Source: Zhengella sp041738295 (GTDB taxonomy: Bacteria; Pseudomonadota; Alphaproteobacteria; Rhizobiales; Rhizobiaceae). From it: 11,745 bases of DNA. The notes beneath the pieces were generated by a model. The model was not told the DNA's origin and did no database searches. It saw only the letters and a list, made by a program, of their open reading frames with translations. Both the position numbers and the translations under genes were made by a program. Location of the stretch: assembly GCA_041738295.1 (NCBI GenBank), contig JBGSQC010000211.1, positions 1 to 11,745 on the forward strand, read 5' to 3'. Shown here one piece after another: positions 6,736 through 11,745 of this stretch (position 1 is the first letter of the stretch; every line of letters begins with the position of its first letter).

Positions 6736-7200
6736 TTATTGCGCCGCAGTAGATTCACCGCGTGAAAGAAAGCACTCGCGGATTTTGCCTTCCAGATGGG
6801 TCAGAACCCCGCGATAGGCTTCGAGGATCTGTTCACGGGTGCCACGAGTGTCACTAGGGTCTGCGGTTGCCCAATATTCCAGGTCTCCCGCATGGGTGCG
6901 AGTCATGTCGAGAACGCGATGATGGGCTTCGGGCGACAGGGTGATGATCAGGTCGAAATAGTCGTCCTCGATATCATCGAGCAATTGCGGAAGGCGAGCA
7001 TCCAGCGACAGGCCACGCTCTGCAAGCACGGCATCGACAAAGGGGTCCCGCTCACCGGGCTGGATGCCGGCAGAAACGATGTAGACCCCCTTCGGCAAGA
7101 TCGAGCGAGCCAGTTGCTCGGCCATGGGCGAGCGGATGGCATTCATGCCGCAGACGAACAGGACGGATTTGGGGGCTTCGGCCATCAATGAACCGGTCAT
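6736..7200 (-). CDS. Low-molecular-weight protein-tyrosine-phosphatase-like protein
   Basis: The 154-residue product belongs to the low-molecular-weight phosphatase/arsenate reductase superfamily. The P-loop is CGMNAIRS, a CX5R motif with Cys17 as nucleophile and Arg23 binding the phosphate. Asp114-Pro115 (ADPSDTRG) is at the place of the general acid. Compared with the usual C-x-G-N-x-C-R-S, it has Met for the Gly and Ile for the second Cys. The substrate (phosphotyrosine, arsenate or other) cannot be read from this. The usual arsenate-reductase Cys set is absent: Cys17 and the C-terminal Cys in RECFLS are the only ones. ATG 7200 overlaps the UPF0262 stop as ATGA; a later ATG at 7185 (149 residues) is possible. 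It is the last gene of the hisD cluster before infA. Confidence 0.82.
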   Translation of the reverse strand: MTGSLMAEAPKSVLFVCGMNAIRSPMAEQLARSILPKGVYIVSAGIQPGERDPFVDAVLAERGLSLDARLPQLLDDIEDDYFDLIITLSPEAHHRVLDMTRTHAGDLEYWATADPSDTRGTREQILEAYRGVLTHLEGKIRECFLSRGESTAAQ

Positions 7201-7679
7201 CCGCGCCAGTGCAACACGCAGACAAGGGTGAAGAGGCGTCGAGCCGTATCGAAATCCACCTCGATCTTGCCGGAAAGACGGTCCATCAGGGTTTGCGAGC
7301 CCTCATTGTGAAGGCCCCGCCTGCCCATGTCGATGGCCTCGATCTGGGCGGGCGATGAGGTGCGGATCGCTTCGTAGTAGCTCTCGCAGATCATGTAGTA
7401 ATCCTTGACGATGCGCCGGAACGGCGTCAGCGACAGGATGTGGGTGATTACCGGGCTGGAATCCTCACGCGTCACCTCGAAGACAAGACGCGACTCAATC
7501 AGCGACAGCTTCAGCTTGTAGGGACCGGCGCCTTCATCTCCCAACGGCTGGAAGGAATTTTCCTCGACCAGGTCGAAAATCGCCACCGCGCGCTCATGTT
7601 CGACATCGGGCGTGGAGCGGCCGATGGATTCGTCGAGCATCACATCAATGAGGCGGGACTTGTCTTCACCAGCCATCAT
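7197..7679 (-). CDS. UPF0262 family protein, function unknown
   Basis: The 160-residue product matches my memory of the alphaproteobacterial UPF0262 family. Features include LIDVMLDESIGRSTPDVEHERAVAIFDL near the N-terminus and FRRIVKDYYMICESYYEAIR in the middle. The segment SPAQIEAIDMGRRGLHNEGS is followed by TARRLFTLVCVLHWRG at the C-terminus. I see no signal peptide, membrane segment or catalytic motif, so it is probably cytoplasmic. Its 5' end overlaps the hisD stop and its 3' end overlaps the start of the phosphatase-like gene, both as ATGA. This suggests tight co-expression of all three. A second ATG directly follows the first (residue 2), so either may be used. The function is unknown. 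Confidence 0.85.
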   Translation of the reverse strand: MMAGEDKSRLIDVMLDESIGRSTPDVEHERAVAIFDLVEENSFQPLGDEGAGPYKLKLSLIESRLVFEVTREDSSPVITHILSLTPFRRIVKDYYMICESYYEAIRTSSPAQIEAIDMGRRGLHNEGSQTLMDRLSGKIEVDFDTARRLFTLVCVLHWRG

Positions 7680-8980
7680 GCACCTGTTCCGTGGTTCATA
7701 CGGATTGAAACCGACCGCGCATGGGCGTCCAGACCTTCGGCACGGGCAAGCGCGATGGCTGCCGGTCCAAGCGCGGCAAGCTGGTCCGGGCCGAGTTTCA
7801 GGATCGAGGTGCGCTTGACGAAATCGAGCACAGAAAGACCCGAAGAGAAGCGCGCAGAGCGTGCCGTCGGAAGCACATGATTGGAGCCGCCGACATAATC
7901 GCCGATCACTTCCGGCGTGTAGCGGCCCAGGAAGATGGCACCGGCATTGCGCACGCCGGCAGCAAGCGCCTCAGGATCAGCCGTGGCAATCTCCAGATGC
8001 TCGGCGGCAATGCGGTTGGCCAGCGGAACAGCATCTTCCAGATCATCCACGATGATGATGCAGCCGAAATCAGCCCAGGATGCGGACGCCGTCTCGCTGC
8101 GTCCAAGCTGCTTCAATTGGCGCTCCACGGCCTGCTCCACCGCCGTGCCGAAACCGGCATCATCGGTAATGAGGATCGACTGGGCCGCAGTGTCGTGTTC
8201 GGCCTGCGCCAGCAGATCAGCGGCGATCCAGTCCGGATCATTGTCCTTGTCGGCGATGACGAGGACTTCCGACGGTCCGGCAATCATGTCGATGCCGACC
8301 TTGCCGAAGACCTGCCGCTTGGCGGCTGCCACATAGGCATTGCCCGGTCCGACAATCTTGGACACAGGTGCAATGGTCTTGGTGCCATACGCCAGCGCTG
8401 CAACCGCCTGTGCGCCGCCAACCCGGTAGATCTCCGTGACGCCCGCCAGATCGGCAGCCGCCAGCACGAGAGGATTGATCAAGCCATTGGGTGCCGGGAC
8501 AACCATCACGACACGGTCCACGCCCGCAACCTTTGCCGGAACAGCATTCATCAGGACCGAACTCGGATAGCTTGCCGTACCGCCCGGAACATAGAGTCCG
8601 ACAGCCTCGATGGCCGTCCAGCGCGATCCGAGCTCAACGCCCAGCGCATCGGTATAGCGGTCATCCTTCGGCATTTGCCGTGCGTGGTGCGAGCGGATCC
8701 GGTCGCGCGCCAGAACAAGCGCCTCCATCGTGGCGGGATCGACCTGGGCTCGTGCGGCGGCAATCTCGTCATCGGCAACAGCAATGCCAAGGGTAGCCAG
8801 ATCGGCCTTGTCGAACTTCAAGGTGTAGTCAATCAGCGCCGCATCGCCATTCTCGCGCACCGCAGCAATGATCGCCCGCACAGCCGTATCGACGTCTGCC
8901 GAGACTTCCCGCTTGGAATTGAGGAACACCTCAAACCGTTCGGCAAAATCAGCATGGGACCGGACGAGAGTGATGGCCAT
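7676..8980 (-). CDS. hisD: Histidinol dehydrogenase
   Basis: The 434-residue product is full length. The enzyme oxidises L-histidinol to L-histidine in two NAD-dependent steps, the end of histidine synthesis, in the cytoplasm with zinc. The signature IDMIAGPSEVLVIADKDNDP is present. Gln259 and His262 (AQAEHD) match the E. coli zinc ligands in number, and Asp361 and His420 fit the other two. The catalytic pair Glu327-His328 is in AAEHLEI. ATG 8980 has AGGA about 10 bases upstream, overlapping the stop codon of the DUF2948 gene, so translation may be coupled. Other his genes are not next to it; an isolated hisD beside murA and infA is, to my knowledge, common in rhizobia. Confidence 0.97.
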   Translation of the reverse strand: MAITLVRSHADFAERFEVFLNSKREVSADVDTAVRAIIAAVRENGDAALIDYTLKFDKADLATLGIAVADDEIAAARAQVDPATMEALVLARDRIRSHHARQMPKDDRYTDALGVELGSRWTAIEAVGLYVPGGTASYPSSVLMNAVPAKVAGVDRVVMVVPAPNGLINPLVLAAADLAGVTEIYRVGGAQAVAALAYGTKTIAPVSKIVGPGNAYVAAAKRQVFGKVGIDMIAGPSEVLVIADKDNDPDWIAADLLAQAEHDTAAQSILITDDAGFGTAVEQAVERQLKQLGRSETASASWADFGCIIIVDDLEDAVPLANRIAAEHLEIATADPEALAAGVRNAGAIFLGRYTPEVIGDYVGGSNHVLPTARSARFSSGLSVLDFVKRTSILKLGPDQLAALGPAAIALARAEGLDAHARSVSIRMNHGTGA

Positions 8981-8992
8981 TCTCAGAGCATC

Positions 8993-9430
8993 CTATGCCT
9001 GGTGATCCGGACGGGCCTGGGTTCCCCAAGCAGCACCGACATCGGTCAATTGCACTTCGATGCACTCCACTTCAAGGCGCATGGCAGCTGAACCCGAGAA
9101 AGTCAGCTCGATGGCGCCGGCTGGTTCCTCGGCGCCCCTGTGAAACGTCACGGCGAGCAGGTTCAGCACATCATCGGCCTTTGCCCGGTCAATGCCGGTG
9201 GACCGAACCGACAGGACACGCTTGACCACAAGCAGCGCGCGGCGGCGCTCTCCGGTGCGGTCAAAAAAGCCACGCTTCTTTTCCCAGACAAACCGGTTCA
9301 TCTCAACCGAAAAGGACCGCGCCGAACCAGCGACCTTGAGATCGGCGACCTTCATCACCGCGTCCTGCACATGGGCAGAAACGATCCGCAGGTCCTCGCT
9401 GTCAAATGCGAGAAGTTTCAATGCTTCCAT
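8993..9430 (-). CDS. DUF2948 family protein, function unknown
   Basis: The 145-residue product resembles the alphaproteobacterial DUF2948 family. It begins MEALKLLAFDSEDLRIVSAHVQDAVMKVADL and continues with MNRFVWEKKRGFFDRTGERRRALLVVKRV and an ending LEVECIEVQLTDVG. There is no signal peptide, membrane segment or known catalytic motif. It lies between murA and hisD, 90 bases after murA and 12 bases before hisD, and is probably the first gene of the hisD transcript or a read-through product of murA. I find no convincing promoter in the 90-base gap. The function is unknown. Confidence 0.85.
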   Translation of the reverse strand: MEALKLLAFDSEDLRIVSAHVQDAVMKVADLKVAGSARSFSVEMNRFVWEKKRGFFDRTGERRRALLVVKRVLSVRSTGIDRAKADDVLNLLAVTFHRGAEEPAGAIELTFSGSAAMRLEVECIEVQLTDVGAAWGTQARPDHQA

Positions 9431-9520
9431 GGCGTCTGGGTTTCCGTGTCAGAGTGCCTGATAGTTAGGCGTTTCGCATGCCACGCGCAACCTCGTCCCG
9501 ATAGGGCAATGGTCTACCTG

Positions 9521-10810
9521 TCAGTCGGACACGCGCTCGATTGATGCGCCGCAATTGGAGAGTTTCTCTTCCAGCCGCTCGAAACCGCGATCAAGATGAT
9601 AGACCCGGTTGACCTCGGTGACCCCGTCAGCCACCAATCCGGCGATGACCAGCGCAGACGATGCGCGAAGATCTGTCGCCATGACCGGGGCGCCCTTGAG
9701 GCCGCCGACACCCTGGATGCGGGCGATCTGGCCGGACAGGCTGATCTTGGCACCAAGGCGAGCCAGTTCCTGCACATGCATGAAGCGGTTCTCGAAGATG
9801 GTCTCGGTCACATGGGATACGCCCGTCGAACAGGTCATCAGTCCCATGAACTGCGCCCGCAAGTCGGTCGGGAAACCCGGATAGACCTCCGTCGTCACGT
9901 CGACCGGACGGATGGATCCGCCGATCCGCCTGACCCGTATGCCACCGGCTTCATCCGTGATCTCGGCACCGGTGGAGCGAATCTTGTCCAGCGCCACCTG
10001 CAACAGATCCGACCGGGCACCGCTCAGGAAAACATTGCCGCCAGTCATCGCCACGGCCATGGCATAGGTTCCGGTCTCGATACGGTCCGGGATGACGGCG
10101 ATGCGTGCGCCTGACAGTGTTTCCACACCCTCGATCACGATGCGCGGCGTACCGGCCCCGGTGATTTTCGCTCCCATGGCATTGAGGCAATCGGCGAGGT
10201 TCACCACTTCGGGTTCGCAGGCGGCGTTGTCGATGATTGTTTCGCCCTTGGCCAGGGATGCTGCCATCAGCATCACATGGGTGGCCCCGACGGAAACCTT
10301 CGGGAAGACATAACGCGCGCCCTTGAGGCCGCCCGGTGCCTTGGCGTTCACGTAGCCGGCTTCAATCTCGATTTGCGCGCCAAGAGCCGTCAGACCCTCA
10401 ATGAACAGGTCAACGGGCCTTGTGCCGATGGCGCAACCGCCGGGCAGCGAAACCTTGGCCTCATGCATGCGAGCCAGAAGAGGACCGATGACCCAGAAGC
10501 TCGCCCGCATCTTGGACACCAGTTCATAGGGTGCCGTGGTATCGACGATGTTGCGGGCGGTGAAATGAATGGTCCGCGAATAGCCATCGCCCTGACGGAC
10601 ACGGCGGCCATTGACCGAATAATCGACGCCATGATTGCCGAGGATGCGGATGAGCTGCTCGACGTCGGCCAAATGCGGCACGTTTTCAAGCGTTAGCATG
10701 TCGTCGGTCAGCAGAGAAGCAATCATGAGCGGCAGCGCGGCATTCTTTGCTCCCGAGATCGGGATGATGCCGTTGAGTTCATTGCCGCCGATAATGCGAA
10801 TTTTGTCCAT
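9521..10810 (-). CDS. murA: UDP-N-acetylglucosamine 1-carboxyvinyltransferase
   Basis: The 429-residue product catalyses the first committed step of peptidoglycan synthesis, moving enolpyruvate from PEP to UDP-GlcNAc in the cytoplasm. It is the target of fosfomycin. The N-terminus MDKIRIIGGNELNGIIPISGAKNAALP includes Lys22. The catalytic Cys126 lies in PGGCAIGTRPVD, and Asp316 in GFPTDLRAQF; both are 11 beyond the E. coli numbers (115, 305). Because the Cys is kept, the enzyme should be fosfomycin-sensitive in principle. I start it at ATG 10810, not at the in-frame ATG 10840. GGAGGGG (10817-10823) is 6-7 bases before 10810, and family members begin MD.IRI.GG. The next gene on the strand is DUF2948. 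Confidence 0.97.
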   Translation of the reverse strand: MDKIRIIGGNELNGIIPISGAKNAALPLMIASLLTDDMLTLENVPHLADVEQLIRILGNHGVDYSVNGRRVRQGDGYSRTIHFTARNIVDTTAPYELVSKMRASFWVIGPLLARMHEAKVSLPGGCAIGTRPVDLFIEGLTALGAQIEIEAGYVNAKAPGGLKGARYVFPKVSVGATHVMLMAASLAKGETIIDNAACEPEVVNLADCLNAMGAKITGAGTPRIVIEGVETLSGARIAVIPDRIETGTYAMAVAMTGGNVFLSGARSDLLQVALDKIRSTGAEITDEAGGIRVRRIGGSIRPVDVTTEVYPGFPTDLRAQFMGLMTCSTGVSHVTETIFENRFMHVQELARLGAKISLSGQIARIQGVGGLKGAPVMATDLRASSALVIAGLVADGVTEVNRVYHLDRGFERLEEKLSNCGASIERVSD

Positions 10811-10816
10811 ACAAAG

Positions 10817-10836
10817 CCCCTCCGGGCAATGCCCGG
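10817..10836 (-). promoter_or_regulatory. murA ribosome binding site adjoining a hairpin
   Basis: On the minus strand the Shine-Dalgarno GGAGGGG (10817-10823) directly abuts a perfect 6-bp hairpin, CCGGGC-ATT-GCCCGG (10822-10836). The first two G of the site are part of the stem. The site sets the murA start at 10810. The hairpin could limit ribosome access, or it may be chance in GC-rich DNA. Confidence 0.5.
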
Positions 10837-10933
10837 CCAATCTGTCCTGCGGGTTGCTCTAGACCATAGGGGGGCCGCATTCAAGGCAGCTTGGCCGGAC
10901 AGTTTCCCGCAAGGTTAGCGGGCGAGACCGGAT

Positions 10934-11119
10934 TCAGCTGTCTTCGGGTTGTTCGACTGGGACCCCACCGGGCTGACCAAGGCCGTCCGACCTCTGGTCT
11001 GCATCCCCTGAACGGCGGGCACGGGCCTGCGCCTTGCGCCTGAGCATGTTCTGCCGGAGTTGATCAGCGAGCCGTTTGCGGCGGCGCTCTTCCTCGGTGA
11101 TCCTTCCGTTCTCGCCCAT
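10934..11119 (-). CDS. Small basic hypothetical protein
   Basis: This 61-residue protein has a highly charged N-terminal half, about residues 6-36 (ITEEERRRKRLADQLR, then NMLRRKAQARARR). That half should form a helix rich in Arg and Lys. A flexible tail rich in Gly, Pro, Asp and Gln ends PVEQPEDS. There is no Cys, signal peptide or membrane segment. Small proteins with an RRKAQARAR-type segment occur in many alphaproteobacteria, and I believe this is one of them, but I do not recognise a named family. The start is ATG 11119 or the TTG just before it (11122); the Shine-Dalgarno is weak. It lies 123 bases upstream of murA on the same strand. Whether the basic helix binds nucleic acid is unknown. 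Confidence 0.65.
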   Translation of the reverse strand: MGENGRITEEERRRKRLADQLRQNMLRRKAQARARRSGDADQRSDGLGQPGGVPVEQPEDS

Positions 11120-11169
11120 CAATCCATGTCCGTCATATGCGCCGTGCGATCCTGCTGATGCGTGCCGGG

Positions 11170-11198
11170 AAAAAAAGCATGGCCGGTGCTTGCACCAT
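11170..11198 (-). terminator. Candidate intrinsic terminator on the minus strand
   Basis: Reading the minus strand, ATGGTGCAAGCACCGGCCAT can fold with a GGTG/CACC stem around CAAG, or with ATGG/CCAT as the outer pairs. It is followed after two bases by seven T. It lies about 180 bases beyond the stop of the iron-containing dehydrogenase gene and before the small basic protein gene. It could stop that transcript after it has crossed the tRNA-Thr locus in antisense. The stem is short, so the call is tentative. The remaining 118-base gap 11120-11237 shows no clear promoter for either neighbour. Confidence 0.35.
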
Positions 11199-11237
11199 CG
11201 GGTTTGTTATGGCAGAAGTCCGCCGCATTCGGAAGGC

Positions 11238-11312
11238 GCTGCGGTAGCTCAGTGGTAGAGCACACCCTTGGTAAGGGTGAGGTCGAGAGTTCAATCCTCT
11301 CTCGCAGCACCA
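11238..11312 (+). tRNA. tRNA-Thr (anticodon GGT)
   Basis: This is a complete 75-base cloverleaf on the plus strand with an encoded CCA. The acceptor stem is GCTGCGG/TCGCAGC, with one G-T pair at its base. The D arm is AGCTCAGTGGTAGAGC. The anticodon stem-loop ACCCT-TGGTA-AGGGT places GGT as anticodon (Thr, ACC/ACT codons), and the T loop is AGTTCAATCCT. No integrase or repeated tRNA 3' end is seen beside it, so there is no sign of an integrated element here. Confidence 0.97.
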
Positions 11313-11376
11313 GTTTCCTGATTTCCCAACAGTTTCAGACAGATATGCGTTTCAGGCACTTCGATTTCTGATGTCT

Positions 11377-11745
11377 TCAGTTCGCTTTTGCCAGAATCGC
11401 TTTCAGAACGACAGCGTCCAGCGGCACCGGATTTCCCTTCATCGACGAGGATGAGAGTGAAGCCGCGACAATTGCGTCATGGTCCTGCGGGTTGACGCCC
11501 AGCGCCTGAAGGCCAGGCAGGCCTGCGTCGCGTGACCATTGGGCCAGTGTGGCGAAAGCCGCTGCCGGGCTGCTGCCCAAAGCTTCCGCGATCCACCGGG
11601 AAATCTCATCAAAACGCTGGCGCATGCTGCCTGTGACCAGACGGAAATTGACTTCAAGAACATGCGGCAGAAGCGTGCCGCAGACCGCTCCATGGGGCGC
11701 GGGCGACATGTCGCCGATCGGTCCTGCCAGTCCGTGGACGGCGCC
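11377..11745 (-). CDS. Iron-containing alcohol dehydrogenase / maleylacetate reductase-like, C-terminal part
   Basis: The gene enters from the right edge; 122 residues and the stop codon are visible. The fragment opens with GAVHGLAGPIGDMSPAPHGAV, which follows the second signature of iron-containing alcohol dehydrogenases, with His4 and His18 at metal-ligand positions. A helical C-terminal domain follows and the protein ends NPVPLDAVVLKAILAKAN. The APHGAVC and NP.P segments resemble maleylacetate reductases, which reduce maleylacetate to 3-oxoadipate with NAD(P)H in aromatic breakdown. Other NAD-dependent alcohol dehydrogenases of this family are possible. The substrate cannot be decided without the N-terminal domain. 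The gene converges on tRNA-Thr. Confidence 0.82.
   Translation of the reverse strand, partial: GAVHGLAGPIGDMSPAPHGAVCGTLLPHVLEVNFRLVTGSMRQRFDEISRWIAEALGSSPAAAFATLAQWSRDAGLPGLQALGVNPQDHDAIVAASLSSSSMKGNPVPLDAVVLKAILAKAN

Noticed and set aside
10906..10922. CCCGC/GCGGG inverted repeat between the small basic protein gene and murA
   Set aside because: Only 5 bp with a 7-base loop and no T run on either strand; expected by chance in GC-rich DNA.
11119..11310. 63-codon open frame on the minus strand ending next to the small basic protein gene
   Set aside because: Its N-terminal half is the antisense translation of tRNA-Thr (RERIELSTSPLPR type), a common annotation artefact.
11238..11376. Possible integration site at tRNA-Thr
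   Set aside because: There is no integrase gene, no repeat of the tRNA 3' end and no change in base composition nearby.

Overview
The window looks like ordinary core chromosome of an alphaproteobacterium, most likely of the order Hyphomicrobiales (Rhizobiales). The evidence is high G+C coding DNA, an IF-1 and a MurA of rhizobial type, and a right-hand gene order (murA, DUF2948, hisD, UPF0262, phosphatase-like, infA, maf, yacG, tRNA-Phe) that I recall as typical of that order. I assign no genus. I see no insertion sequence, phage gene, CRISPR array, toxin-antitoxin pair or defence island.

Left part, plus strand (1-5249). The 3' end of proC is followed by a 333-base gene-free stretch. It holds a tandem glycine riboswitch and an apparent expression platform that can hide the Shine-Dalgarno of gcvT. 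The gcvT-gcvH-gcvP operon encodes the T, H and P proteins of the glycine cleavage system; the L protein (lipoamide dehydrogenase) is not in the window. After gcvP comes a perfect 11-bp inverted repeat and then a YbgC/4HBT-type hotdog thioesterase.

Middle and right part, minus strand (5297-11119). Read in the direction of transcription this is: a small basic hypothetical protein; murA (first step of peptidoglycan synthesis); a DUF2948 gene; hisD (last step of histidine synthesis); a UPF0262 gene; a low-molecular-weight phosphatase-like gene; infA; maf; yacG; and tRNA-Phe(GAA). hisD, UPF0262 and the phosphatase-like gene overlap by ATGA junctions, which suggests translational coupling.

Right edge. 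tRNA-Thr(GGT) lies on the plus strand. Opposite it is the C-terminal part of an iron-containing alcohol dehydrogenase or maleylacetate reductase-like gene, running off the window. A terminator-like hairpin with seven T residues (minus strand) may end that transcript.

I did not find a convincing undescribed system. The most useful observation is a 9-bp helix between the end of the second glycine aptamer and the gcvT ribosome binding site. It predicts a translational ON switch acting on a gene that starts with TTG.
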